This document shows positions 51,371-60,725 of a stretch of DNA of 64,000 nt, piece by piece. The notes under the pieces were generated by a model that did no database searches, was not told the origin of the DNA, and worked only from the letters and a program-made list of their open reading frames with translations. The number at the start of each line of letters is the position of its first letter. The first letter of the stretch is position 1. Source of the stretch: a virus; IMG/VR virus record IMGVR_UViG_3300031957_002411, positions 62,001 through 126,000 of that record; one strand, given 5' to 3'. A program made the position numbers and the translations under genes.

Positions 51371-54300
51371 TTACTTACAACAGCTACCGCAAGCTATATC
51401 TTCATTATTAATAAAAATAGGTCTATATTGTGAATTTATATTTAAGGCTACAACAAAGTCCCCAGATGATATGTGTAAATTTTTATCTCTATTGACAATG
51501 TATATTCTTTCATTGCTAGGTTCTATTTCTAAAATTCCACTTGTGGGTGAACCATAAGAACTAGGTGTAGCTATACCTGTCTTCATGAAACCTTCTACCG
51601 CAAAAGGAACCATTCCAGAAAGTGTTGGTAGAGCATTGGTTTCTACAGAAGTACCATCCCTGAACCTAACAGCACCAAGTAACTTAAGATCTCCAGATAG
51701 AGAAGCGAAAGGTCTAGCAATACTAGGAGCTTCAAAACTAGGAGCAAACTCAACCCCAGACATTTCTGGAGCAGAGTGATCAAAAGTCATAAGATCATGA
51801 GAGCCGTGAAGACCGCTACCAGTAAATCTAAGATGAAGATCATAAGGAACTCTATAAGAATCTTTAATTTCTGTTTCTATCATGTCATGCGTAAACTTTA
51901 GATACTCAGTCCTAGTAGGATCTTCAGCCATCAAAGTCGCACCCTTCGCAGTCATAGCATAGCTACCATGTAATCCACTAACGGTAATATCATTATTATT
52001 TCCAATTTGGAAACCATTATCACCTATGGCTGGAAGATTATTACCTATAGAAATTACATTCATGTTGGCAGCATTTGAACTAATATTACTACCAAGGAAT
52101 ATATTACCACTTCCAACTGACAAGGTATTTACATTGTTATTTCCAAGGATTGTATTGCCAGAAGCTAGAGTAAAACCGTTAGCAGAATTGTGTCCAACAA
52201 CAATATTGCCAGAACCTATTGCGCTAGACTTGGAGGAGCTGCTACCAATCACTGTGTTTCCAGAACCTGTAGCAATCCCTTCTGCTGACCTAAAGCCAAC
52301 AGCGACATTGTTAGAGCCAGTTAAAATACCACTCAAAGCTCCATAACCATAGGCAGTATTTCTAACACCAGAGATAGCAGATCTATTAAGAGGAGAAAGT
52401 ATACCAGCAAAGGTATTACCACTGTCCATAGTGTCTGTGAACACTAAGTTATCTTGTGAATCAAATCTACTTCTTGTTACAGTTGCTATGTTTCCACTAC
52501 TATCTAAGAACTGAAGCTTTTGAGATCTATTAGGTATAAAATCATATTTTACATAAAGTCTACCAAAACCACTATCGTATATTGGATTGATAGTAAGGTT
52601 ATCATCCATAACTTCATGCATCTTGATCACACCGCTTGGATGACCAGATCCACCAATAGTTAATAATTCACTAAGCTCTCCAACCCCACTAGAGCAAATG
52701 CCAACATAGCCACTTTCTGATATAGCTGTAGCCATTACACCGCTAGTAGTTTGATAGATTGTTATACTACCAAGCTTATCGACAGAATCATACTTTACTT
52801 CTAGCCCATCCGATACGCAATTGTTTCCTGTAAGTAATTGCAAAGCACTGCTAACGTCACCAGCGTTTTCAGCAGTAATTCTTGCTTCTGCATTAGTGTC
52901 AGATCTAACGTTAAATATTGTCGCTGGAGTAAGTGAAAATCCAGCACCCTCATGATCAAAATTATTTATACCAAAAACACCCTTATCACTAGCGCTATTC
53001 GGTTTTTTCATTAACATGAAATGATTAGTAGAATATGAATCATTGTCATATGAACTAAATACTAGTCTATCGGTATTCAAACCTTCAGAGTCAAGAGTTT
53101 GATCATCAACATAAGTTATTTCAAATCCCTGTAAGAAATCCTTAAGATTTTCTCCAGAATTTAAAACTTTGTTACCAGTTAAAAATCTTTGGATAACATT
53201 GATGTCCCCAGACTCTGGAGCGGCGATGGTAAAGATGTAGTCGTTATTAACACCAGAATTTGCTAATAAATTAAAATCACCAAGTCCAGCGTAATCACCA
53301 CTATTGTCTACAATGTTTTCTTTAGCTATGAATGCTCTGCCACTCTCCAAGAATAAACCTTTACATTCATTGAACAAAGGTCCATATCCATAATGTAATA
53401 AAGATACATTTCCGCTATCTAGAACTCTACCAGTTTTAACATGGCATCCACTGCCCATATGCAAGCTAATATTACTATTCCAACTAGACCTAGTATAAAG
53501 AGTGTCTTCGTCTAGGCAGTCTGCTAGAAGTGGATCTAAGCTAGTGCTTGGCTTGAAGATAAATTCATATTCTCTAAACTCAGCTGGAGAAGTACCACTT
53601 CCTCTAGCTATAAATCCAGCGCCTTCTAGTTCAGCATCTGTAAGATAGCCCTGTGGGTGATTTGTCTCAGGATCGAACAAAACATTAAAATTAATACCAC
53701 TGACTGTACCGCCATCAATCGTATCGAAAGTGCCACTAGAAGCTAAATGTATAGTTTTAGTGAGGTAATGGCTTTGCTGAGTTGCTACAAAGGATTCTAA
53801 CTCAGTAATACCGCTAACAGTAAGATTATTACCAATGTGTACATTTGAAGATATATTGGCGTTTTTAGTCCACAGGTCTTTCCATTCGTGATGACCATAT
53901 CCTAGATCGTATGTTTGAGATGTGCCAAACGGAACGAAGTCTCCAGAAGAAATTAAATATGGATCATAATCAAAAAACTGGGTGATTAAGGATTCGCTAG
54001 ATATAAGGGCAGAACCACTCATGACTACACCATGAGACAAATATAGTTTATCCCAATAGTAAGATGAGTGACCAAGATTAAAATCACGATCCATAGAAGG
54101 AGATATATTACCGCTTGTCTGTAATGTTCCTACTTCCTTGCTATGAAGACCTCTAGTTCCAACACCCAAAATTAAATTATTATTTGTTAGATCGCCATAA
54201 ACAAGCGGCGTTAAGCCTGTACCTTCAGGATTTGAACAAACGAAACTATGATCGACGGCGTGTGAGCCAATGTACAATTTATAGTCTGTACCTGTTGCAG

Positions 54301-54802
54301 CATAATATCCAGCTCCTTGCCCTATTGCTATGTTCCAATTGCCATTCTTGTTTCTGCTTAAAGAGTGAGAACCTACGCCTACATTGCCATAACCATTAAT
54401 ATTTCCAGTTAAAGCATGTCTACCAATCGCAGCATTCTCTACGCCATATATATTACAAGATAAAGCACTGGCTCCTAAAGCTGTATTACCACTACCTTGA
54501 TAACTAGAATACAAAGCTTGGTAGCCAACAGCTGTGTCGTCTGTAGTTGTGTAATTAGGAAGGTCTAGCTTATCTAAAGCCTCTAAGCCTATCTTTACAC
54601 TTCTTGTGCTAGGTGTAGAGAAATTATTAGAAATTAAATCAGCTATCGTTAAATTTAATTCAGGATCAAGTAGGTTATTGACAGAATCAATAATGTCTAT
54701 TAAATTATGACGAATATCGTGTGGAGAAATTTGACCAGTAATATTATCATTAATTTCAGAGTTTATATTCTCTGTTATCTGACTCTTGGACAGGTTAGCC
54801 AT
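51371..54802 (-). CDS. Fibre with YadA-head-like repeats
   Basis: An 1143-residue protein. Its first 45 residues match the N-terminal module of the 352-residue fibre-like protein encoded from 44013. Residues about 85-170 (GSGNTALGASALSCN, NAAIGRHALTGN, GNVGVGSHSLSRN, NIAIGQGAG) and 815-940 (NNVAVGFRSAEG, GNTVIGSSSSKS, GNIVVGHNSANG, GNTILGNNNV) are strings of 13-16 residue units with 'xAxGxxA/S'. This is the signature of the left-handed beta-roll of trimeric adhesins such as YadA. The middle part is beta-rich. It is probably a trimeric fibre used for attachment. It lies between capsid genes and connector genes, so it could project from the capsid rather than the tail tip. Confidence 0.8.
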   Translation of the reverse strand: MANLSKSQITENINSEINDNITGQISPHDIRHNLIDIIDSVNNLLDPELNLTIADLISNNFSTPSTRSVKIGLEALDKLDLPNYTTTDDTAVGYQALYSSYQGSGNTALGASALSCNIYGVENAAIGRHALTGNINGYGNVGVGSHSLSRNKNGNWNIAIGQGAGYYAATGTDYKLYIGSHAVDHSFVCSNPEGTGLTPLVYGDLTNNNLILGVGTRGLHSKEVGTLQTSGNISPSMDRDFNLGHSSYYWDKLYLSHGVVMSGSALISSESLITQFFDYDPYLISSGDFVPFGTSQTYDLGYGHHEWKDLWTKNANISSNVHIGNNLTVSGITELESFVATQQSHYLTKTIHLASSGTFDTIDGGTVSGINFNVLFDPETNHPQGYLTDAELEGAGFIARGSGTSPAEFREYEFIFKPSTSLDPLLADCLDEDTLYTRSSWNSNISLHMGSGCHVKTGRVLDSGNVSLLHYGYGPLFNECKGLFLESGRAFIAKENIVDNSGDYAGLGDFNLLANSGVNNDYIFTIAAPESGDINVIQRFLTGNKVLNSGENLKDFLQGFEITYVDDQTLDSEGLNTDRLVFSSYDNDSYSTNHFMLMKKPNSASDKGVFGINNFDHEGAGFSLTPATIFNVRSDTNAEARITAENAGDVSSALQLLTGNNCVSDGLEVKYDSVDKLGSITIYQTTSGVMATAISESGYVGICSSGVGELSELLTIGGSGHPSGVIKMHEVMDDNLTINPIYDSGFGRLYVKYDFIPNRSQKLQFLDSSGNIATVTRSRFDSQDNLVFTDTMDSGNTFAGILSPLNRSAISGVRNTAYGYGALSGILTGSNNVAVGFRSAEGIATGSGNTVIGSSSSKSSAIGSGNIVVGHNSANGFTLASGNTILGNNNVNTLSVGSGNIFLGSNISSNAANMNVISIGNNLPAIGDNGFQIGNNNDITVSGLHGSYAMTAKGATLMAEDPTRTEYLKFTHDMIETEIKDSYRVPYDLHLRFTGSGLHGSHDLMTFDHSAPEMSGVEFAPSFEAPSIARPFASLSGDLKLLGAVRFRDGTSVETNALPTLSGMVPFAVEGFMKTGIATPSSYGSPTSGILEIEPSNERIYIVNRDKNLHISSGDFVVALNINSQYRPIFINNEDIACGSCCK

Positions 54803-54829
54803 AGTTATTGGTCTCTCTGGTATATTATA

Positions 54830-55522
54830 TTATTTAAGGCTAATTTCTAAAGAATTTGAATCAAACTTTATTGTATCTCCAGTGTATACGAATCTTGGGT
54901 TTTCTAAAGTCGCAGACATGAGAATGTTCCCAGCGCCATATGTAGCACTATCCAGCACAGCTATGCCAGAAACCCATCCCCAATCTGTAACAGCAGACTG
55001 AAAAACGATTTGATTTTTATTTTTAATAAAACCATTTCCTTCATATTCTCTATAGCTAGGATCTGTTGAGCCATAATCACCAGAAACAACAACGCCATCT
55101 GGACCAAAAAACTGTACACCCGGAAAAATAGTTTCAAATGTAAAAGTACTGGCTGATGGTGAACCAGCTGTAGAAGCAGCAACAGCGGTTGGAGAATCTA
55201 GATATAATGGATAAAAGTATCCACTATGATTAGGAATATCGCTATTTACTTGGAATGCAGTACTGTTATCAGTACCTACCAAGTTCCATACGCCACTACC
55301 ACTAGAAGACGAACCAAGGTCTATTCTACTGTAATTGGTAGATACATGGTTTAGACCTCTCATAGCTCCCGAAGGAAGCTCATCAATCGTAGCCCCTGTG
55401 TCAGTGTCCTTTGGCGGTGCAGCAGTCAAAGCAACGGATAAAGAGGTGGGAGGGGTAAAAGTTTCTCCAAAAAATATGTGAGAAAGTATTCCTGATTCAA
55501 GGTAATCAGATAGTGCAGCCAT
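54830..55522 (-). CDS. Virion protein of the short 'YLE..IL' phage structural family
   Basis: A 230-residue protein that begins with SDYLESGILSHIFFGETF and PPTSLSVALTAAPP. This recalls a common phage structural family in which an N-terminal amphipathic helix and 'P-x-x-L-x-V-A-L' strand precede a beta-rich body. It is expressed after a terminator and its own promoter-like motif, with TAGGAG before the ATG, so it is probably abundant. A head fibre, decoration or tail-tip role are all possible; adjacency to the major capsid gene favours the head. Confidence 0.6.
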   Translation of the reverse strand: MAALSDYLESGILSHIFFGETFTPPTSLSVALTAAPPKDTDTGATIDELPSGAMRGLNHVSTNYSRIDLGSSSSGSGVWNLVGTDNSTAFQVNSDIPNHSGYFYPLYLDSPTAVAASTAGSPSASTFTFETIFPGVQFFGPDGVVVSGDYGSTDPSYREYEGNGFIKNKNQIVFQSAVTDWGWVSGIAVLDSATYGAGNILMSATLENPRFVYTGDTIKFDSNSLEISLK

Positions 55523-55565
55523 TTTATTCTCCTAAGAAAAAGAGTCCTGACAGTTCGATCTAATG

Positions 55566-55582
55566 GTATATACACGAAAAAA
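55566..55582 (-). promoter_or_regulatory. Promoter-like motif after the capsid terminator
   Basis: The minus strand reads TTTTTTCGTGTATATAC, 44 bases before the start at 55522. Its T-run is at the same time the T-tract of the major capsid terminator. It matches the late motif found near 8510, 38830 and 58650. Confidence 0.62.
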
Positions 55583-55611
55583 GCCACCCCCAGCGAATGA
55601 AGGTGGCTTTT
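55577..55611 (-). terminator. Strong intrinsic terminator after the major capsid gene
   Basis: On the minus strand AAAAGCCACC pairs with GGTGGCTTTT over ten base pairs with a 13-base loop, followed by two more T. It begins 22 bases after the capsid stop codon. It would separate the very strongly expressed capsid gene from the fibre block. Confidence 0.9.
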
Positions 55612-55632
55612 CTAGTTTATGGCTATAAACAA

Positions 55633-56640
55633 TTAGAATGAGCCAAGAATCACTCTACGATTGTCTAGAACGCCAAATCCAAGCTCTGCAAAGCCATAGT
55701 AGCCAGCTCTTTGCTGACGATGGAGAGTTGGGTCTTCAAAGACCTGCAACTGCTCCTTAACGGGCATTACGAAGCTGTCATTGCTAGACTGATCAAGACC
55801 AACAACCAATTCAAGGTCACTAGTCTGAACAGCGCCACTGAGTTCTCCAGTGAAGAATGTTTGATATTCTTGACCTTCACCAAGCTCGTCCAGATCTGTA
55901 AGGTTAACACCAAAGATTCTGGTAATTGGAGCGCCACCTTCTGGAGCGGTATAGATCTCACGACGAGTAACTTCGTCAACTTGATCCAATCCCCAGCTAC
56001 GGACATCTTCCAAAGCTTCTGGAGAGACATAGAGATCAGTAAGGCGACCACGCCCAGCTGAAGCACTATTTCCACCAGAGTTTCGACGCATAACAGTTTG
56101 CATGAGAGAAACAAGTCTCTTGCTGAATAGTCCAGCAGTTGCATCACCGTCAAAGACAAGGATGTTACGGTCAACGCCAGCGGCGAGGAGAGTGTGCCAT
56201 CCATCATCATTCATCTTCTTGGTAAAACCAGCTTCCATGACTTGCATGGCGCGACCAACAACGTCCCAACGAGCGTCACGGGCATATCGGAGAAGATAAT
56301 CAACCGATGATGCAATGGCGTAAGTTGGAATCATGACGTAATCGCCTTCTACTGAACGCTCTGGTATTCTACCATGACCGGGATTAGTGTAAGCTACATG
56401 CTCACCTTCAAGTCCGGGGCTGATAAGATCAAGAGGAAATTCAGTTGTTGAGCCAGCTTCTACATTAATGGTTTCAAAAATGTTACCAAGAATGTTTCCA
56501 ACAAGGACACCCTTGCGGAGTGGAAGCTCAAGTGCTTTAGCGAATTCTCGCTGTGCAGCTTGGGCTACGTTTACATCTGCATCTCCTGATTTCTTCAGAA
56601 GACCGATGAATTCATCACTAGGTCTTTCATTAATAGGCAT
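55633..56640 (-). CDS. Major capsid protein (HK97 fold)
   Basis: A 335-residue protein started at 56640 (MPINERPSDEFIG), with GGAG nine bases upstream; an earlier frame start is not supported. The order of elements fits HK97-fold capsid proteins: an N-terminal arm, then TEFPLDLISPG and the E-loop region HVAYTNPGHGRIP, a spine helix (WDVVGRAMQVMEAGFTKKM), then TDLYVSPEALEDVRSWGLDQ, characteristic of major capsid proteins, and a C-terminal P-domain strand series. It lies after portal, protease/scaffold and decoration genes and is followed by a strong terminator. It forms the icosahedral shell. No fused extra domain was seen. Confidence 0.92.
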   Translation of the reverse strand: MPINERPSDEFIGLLKKSGDADVNVAQAAQREFAKALELPLRKGVLVGNILGNIFETINVEAGSTTEFPLDLISPGLEGEHVAYTNPGHGRIPERSVEGDYVMIPTYAIASSVDYLLRYARDARWDVVGRAMQVMEAGFTKKMNDDGWHTLLAAGVDRNILVFDGDATAGLFSKRLVSLMQTVMRRNSGGNSASAGRGRLTDLYVSPEALEDVRSWGLDQVDEVTRREIYTAPEGGAPITRIFGVNLTDLDELGEGQEYQTFFTGELSGAVQTSDLELVVGLDQSSNDSFVMPVKEQLQVFEDPTLHRQQRAGYYGFAELGFGVLDNRRVILGSF

Positions 56641-56665
56641 GTGTTTTTCTCCTTTTTGTATTATA

Positions 56666-57154
56666 TTAGTTAGCGCCAAAGTTAGGCAAGTTGACTTCGA
56701 CCTTTACATATCCGTCTTCATCCTTACTTGAAAGGAATCGACCGATAGCAAGATTACCAGAAGCAGCAGCTGTTGCAGCGTCAGTTCTGATGTTACCAGC
56801 GGTAGCTGAGTCAGCGTAAGCAACCTTGCCAGCAACTGGAGTACCAGTGATGCTGTTGGTTACAACGTAACCCTTACGAAGAACAGTAACCTTACCACCC
56901 TTTTGCACTTCATCTTTGTGCTGATTCAAGTGGGTTCTTGTGAGATCCTTATTAACTACATCGTTAAGAAGGATACCAACAGGTACATCTGTAGCAGTTA
57001 CCTGCTTGTACTTCACAAGGTTAACACCTTGATCCATAGCAGCACCCGATCCAGCCGTATCATGTACAACAACACCACCGCGAGTTGCGGTTCCATCATT
57101 GTAGAAAAAACTGATATCTGTCTGGAGTTCTAATCTATCTGATTTTAGAGCCAT
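56666..57154 (-). CDS. Capsid decoration protein
   Basis: A 162-residue beta-rich protein between the protease/scaffold gene and the major capsid gene, with AAAAGGAG before the ATG. Segments RGGVVVHDTAGSG, VPVGILLNDVV, GGKVTVLRKGYVVTNSI and GTPVAGKVAYADSA follow the pattern of phage head decoration proteins, as in the gpD and DUF2190-like classes. It probably binds the outside of the expanded capsid and stabilises it. It is transcribed with the capsid gene. Confidence 0.75.
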   Translation of the reverse strand: MALKSDRLELQTDISFFYNDGTATRGGVVVHDTAGSGAAMDQGVNLVKYKQVTATDVPVGILLNDVVNKDLTRTHLNQHKDEVQKGGKVTVLRKGYVVTNSITGTPVAGKVAYADSATAGNIRTDAATAAASGNLAIGRFLSSKDEDGYVKVEVNLPNFGAN

Positions 57155-57172
57155 GTTAAATTCTCCTTTTAA

Positions 57173-58630
57173 TTATTTGCTAAGTACGTTGTTTTCAAGC
57201 CATTCAGCGACACTCGCTCTTGTGGCTTCAAGTTCGTCGGTTTCGTCAGAAGCATCGACAAGAGTAGCTTCAGAAGTTTCGACATCTTCCAATGCCTCTT
57301 CAGCTGCAACTTCAGCTTCAGCTTCTTCAACTTCAGCTTCTGCTTCTTCTGATCCCATTGAAGGTTTCTTAGGAACAGTAGCTTCTTCTTTATCTTCTGG
57401 TTTCACTGCGCCCTTCTTCTTCTTCATTTCCTCTACATCTTTTACAGCTGCGAGGATAGCTTCAAAAGCAGTATCGTCGAAATCTTCGTAAGAAGCGACA
57501 GCTTCATCAGCTGCTTCAGCGTCATATCCAATTTCGATGAGAGAAGCCTTTCGTTTTTCTGTGGCTTCCTTCTTCTTCATCTTGCGAAGTTCTTCCATCT
57601 TTTCCTTCATATCAGCTTCAACCTTTTCGGCTTCTGCTTGAAGTTCTGCGATGGTAGCATCCTTAGAAGCAATAGAATCTTCAAGAGCTTTAAGTTCTGC
57701 TCCTTGTTTTTCCATTCTCTTCTTCATTTCTGCTTCTTCTTCTTCTTTCTTCTTCTTTACTGTAGCCCTTTCAGTTTCAAGGGCTTCATTTGCAGATGCT
57801 AGCTCACTACGAACTTCAGCAAGCTGCTGTTCTAAAACACTGGTATCACTCATATCTGAGCCTCCTAAAGTTAATAAATCACTACTAATTGAACTAGCCC
57901 TGCTAGCGTCCAAAATTACACTTCTGGGATTAGCGGGTTTGGCAACCAAACCTTTACCCGAAAAAGAAATGTCTCGTAAAGAGCGTCCAACCTTTTTACC
58001 CTCATACTCTCCTGTACCACCATACGCTCTTAAATGTTTTGTAAGGAAGGCCGAACCTTCGTTTCTCTCTAGTATAGATGCGGTTCCTTTTGCCTCGTCA
58101 TAGAGGGAATAATCGAAACCAGCGAAAAGACATTCCATAGATACAAACCATTTGCCTTCTTCGATTTCAGCAATGATTTGATTCATGCGTTGTCTATTCT
58201 CTGCTTCAGTCCAACTATTATAAAGAACTGCCTCTGTAATAATGTCGAATTCTTTGGGAGCTTCATCAGCTTCTACCTTGTCACCGTCTCTATTAATAAC
58301 ATAACTACCAGTGATATGACCAATAATATCATTCTCATTATGCATCAAATTGAATTGTTTGTCTTCTGGCGTATTACGTGCTGCCCATGTTGCATCAGCT
58401 GTAAAGACATCATCGTTTTTGTTCCAGCCCGTGGACACCAAAACTGCCTTAATATAATATAAATCAACCTGCTTTGGATTAGCACTTTCTGCAAGAACTT
58501 TATCCGCAAAAGCTACAGCGTCTTCATCTCCCACTTTGCAGAGAGTTGCAGGCGCACAATAAGCCACACTTGCACTAGCTTGTACAAGATCGGCAATACC
58601 ATCAGATATTTCTTGTGGATATATTTTCAT
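57173..58630 (-). CDS. Prohead protease fused to a scaffolding domain
   Basis: A 485-residue protein started at ATG 58630, with GAGGAG five bases upstream; the GTG at 58636 is not needed. Residues 55-265 form a prohead-protease-like domain: VDLYYIKAVLVSTGWNKND, then FNLMHNENDIIGHITGSY (H97 and H105), and GKWFVSMECLFAGF (S164). The His and Ser fit a serine protease of the herpes/HK97 type. Residues 268-370 are a long coiled coil (LAEVRSELASANEALETE and Lys/Glu runs), and the acidic C-terminus has repeats of Glu, Ala and Val. Such fusions scaffold capsid assembly and are then digested. Gene order, just before the decoration and capsid genes, agrees. A second protease candidate is encoded by the terminase-side gene starting at 63331. 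Confidence 0.82.
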   Translation of the reverse strand: MKIYPQEISDGIADLVQASASVAYCAPATLCKVGDEDAVAFADKVLAESANPKQVDLYYIKAVLVSTGWNKNDDVFTADATWAARNTPEDKQFNLMHNENDIIGHITGSYVINRDGDKVEADEAPKEFDIITEAVLYNSWTEAENRQRMNQIIAEIEEGKWFVSMECLFAGFDYSLYDEAKGTASILERNEGSAFLTKHLRAYGGTGEYEGKKVGRSLRDISFSGKGLVAKPANPRSVILDASRASSISSDLLTLGGSDMSDTSVLEQQLAEVRSELASANEALETERATVKKKKEEEEAEMKKRMEKQGAELKALEDSIASKDATIAELQAEAEKVEADMKEKMEELRKMKKKEATEKRKASLIEIGYDAEAADEAVASYEDFDDTAFEAILAAVKDVEEMKKKKGAVKPEDKEEATVPKKPSMGSEEAEAEVEEAEAEVAAEEALEDVETSEATLVDASDETDELEATRASVAEWLENNVLSK

Positions 58631-58646
58631 TATCACTCCTCATCAA

Positions 58647-58661
58647 CATTATACACAAAAT
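58647..58661 (-). promoter_or_regulatory. Promoter-like motif before the protease/scaffold gene
   Basis: The minus strand reads ATTTTGTGTATAATG with a good TATAAT, 17 bases before the start at 58630. It would drive the protease/scaffold, decoration and capsid genes up to the terminator near 55590. Confidence 0.6.
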
Positions 58662-58693
58662 ACAAAAATTTCCGCTAATAGACCATTTTGTGT
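58653..58693 (-). repeat. 9-bp inverted repeat around the portal stop and the promoter motif
   Basis: ACACAAAAT and ATTTTGTGT form a 9-bp stem with a 23-base loop. One arm lies in the last codons of the portal gene and the other overlaps the promoter-like motif. The stem is AT-rich, so it is a weak terminator at best; it may be a protein-binding site. Confidence 0.45.
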
Positions 58694-60687
58694 TCAATAT
58701 AAGAACCTATCACATGTTTTCTGTAAGTATCTATGTTCATACTCTCAATGTTAATATTCTTATCTTTTAGGTCTTCTGCAAAAGTTTTTGGCATTTTTAC
58801 GTTAGAATTTAAGGAGTTAAATATAGTTGTTTCAGATACCTCATCCCCAATATTAAAATTGGTGAATACGTCTAGTTTTAGCTGTTCTAGATCATTAAAT
58901 TGACCTTTAGTTAATTGACGTAAATTTTTCTTTTTATTAACATTTAGAAAAGCCTTTGTAATCACATCAGAAACTTTGGCCCAAGATTCTTCAGCATACA
59001 CAAACGCTTCAGCAACAGAGGGTGTAGATTGTGGTTTTTGTGTTCGTTTTTTTCTAGGACCATCATCTTGTTTGAATAAAGGTCTTCCCCCGTCTACGTT
59101 GACATCAGTATTCTTGTCATCTGGAGAAGGCGGTAAATCTACAGGCTTAGATGGCTTATTATCCATTTCTGATGGTTTTGGAGGTGGATGGAAAGGACCA
59201 GCTTTTTCTGGACCAATAGTGTCTCTCTTACTAAGCTCTCGTTTGATCCTAATGTTTTCAACTTGAGGTATTTCTTTAAATCTTTGCAGAAGTGTCTCAT
59301 GACTGATAATGTCTCTATCTGCAAGCTGAATAAGCAAATTCTTTTCAGCAGCCTCGTCAGACAAAGACATTTGATCAAATTGTATGTGAGCTTTGTATCG
59401 AAAGCCCATAGCCTTTCTTACAATCTCAAGTTCTTTTTCCCAGAACCTTATGAGAATATCTCTACCGTATTGCAATCTTTCAACCAAAGTTTTTAGAGAG
59501 ATAAAATTATTTGTAAATCCACCACCATTATTAGCCATACCCGTCAGTGTAGGTGGAACGCCAAGACCCGCATATATACTGTTAAGAACAGAAGTATACT
59601 TTTCAGAACCAAGAAACTTATGGACATCAGTGCTAGACTCCATGAAAGATAATTCTGGACCCCAAACTAATTCCATTGTTCCACCGCCAACATTGCTAGA
59701 TAGTATATCTCGTAATTTATTAATTGCGGCTTTGTTGGGAAGTATCTTGTGATCTAAGCTACCTAAAGTCCACAATCTTATGTTTGATATAGCTCCATCG
59801 AGAGCAGACAAGTCAGCTAACCTCATCTTTTCTAGCATAATGATATCATCTAGTATGGCGTAAATCATAGGATTTGCCCATTGTCTCCAATCGTCTTTCT
59901 TGTAGTGGAACATACAGATACGATCTGGATCTAGAGGAATGTCTTTATCACCTCTTTTTAGGCTCTGCTTGACAGGAACTGGTAGAGTTTCAAGAACATT
60001 ATTTGGAATATCACCAGCGCTAAACTTATCAAAGAATGAATGTGTGGTAATTGTATAATTTTTAATACCCATAAATAAAGACAGATTTCCATCTTTATTT
60101 TTTACAGTCAATGGATTGAAAAAATTATATCTCCAAGGTATTTCATTTTTTTTAGGGTCTGGTACTTCGACTTTAATATCGGAAGACAGAGCTTTCATGT
60201 AATTGCTAAGTTGAGGAGTAACATTAGCGTAACTTCTATAAATGATAACATTTCCAGTTTTATAAAGATTATTTAAAAATCTTTCTGATCTTTCCTTACC
60301 GTTCACATTGCGAAACCATTGTTGATAGAACTTTTCAACACTCTTGTCTCTGTGAACTATATGAATGCCCTGACTTCCGAAATCTCCCATCAAATCAATG
60401 ATATTACGAATAATTCCAACTTTTTCATATGCGTCCATGCACATTTTAATAATCCTACGCTGCTGATTAGGCACAGCCTCATCTGGTCTAAATGCATAGT
60501 AATCGTTAGCGTTAAATCCGGGCCTAACTGAGCGATTGGGTTCAATATCTATAAAGTGTCTGTAATGACTGCCTTGAGATTTACCAAGACCAGCGTAAGA
60601 ATCAACAGTGTCTGAGAATTTAGAAAAAGCCTCCGCTTTACCAGCAGAGTCTCCTTCAGACCAAGTAAACATTTCACTATCACTCAT
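58675..60687 (-). CDS. Portal protein
   Basis: A 670-residue protein between the terminase and protease genes. Internal features fit portal proteins: an N-terminal helical region with GIIRNIIDLMGDFGSQGI, then NNLYKTGNVIIYRSYANV, a beta region with IPWRYNFFNPLTV, and the stem/crown pattern SIYAGLGVPPTLTGMANNG followed by the long helix containing FISLKTLVERLQYGRD. The C-terminal 150 residues hold Pro-rich and Lys-rich linkers, which is long for the family. It forms the dodecameric ring through which DNA is packaged and to which the adaptor binds. GAGGTT precedes the ATG. Confidence 0.9.
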   Translation of the reverse strand: MSDSEMFTWSEGDSAGKAEAFSKFSDTVDSYAGLGKSQGSHYRHFIDIEPNRSVRPGFNANDYYAFRPDEAVPNQQRRIIKMCMDAYEKVGIIRNIIDLMGDFGSQGIHIVHRDKSVEKFYQQWFRNVNGKERSERFLNNLYKTGNVIIYRSYANVTPQLSNYMKALSSDIKVEVPDPKKNEIPWRYNFFNPLTVKNKDGNLSLFMGIKNYTITTHSFFDKFSAGDIPNNVLETLPVPVKQSLKRGDKDIPLDPDRICMFHYKKDDWRQWANPMIYAILDDIIMLEKMRLADLSALDGAISNIRLWTLGSLDHKILPNKAAINKLRDILSSNVGGGTMELVWGPELSFMESSTDVHKFLGSEKYTSVLNSIYAGLGVPPTLTGMANNGGGFTNNFISLKTLVERLQYGRDILIRFWEKELEIVRKAMGFRYKAHIQFDQMSLSDEAAEKNLLIQLADRDIISHETLLQRFKEIPQVENIRIKRELSKRDTIGPEKAGPFHPPPKPSEMDNKPSKPVDLPPSPDDKNTDVNVDGGRPLFKQDDGPRKKRTQKPQSTPSVAEAFVYAEESWAKVSDVITKAFLNVNKKKNLRQLTKGQFNDLEQLKLDVFTNFNIGDEVSETTIFNSLNSNVKMPKTFAEDLKDKNINIESMNIDTYRKHVIGSYIEHKMVY

Positions 60688-60725
60688 AATTTAACCTCAA
60701 TCGGATTGTAATTGGATTATACTTA

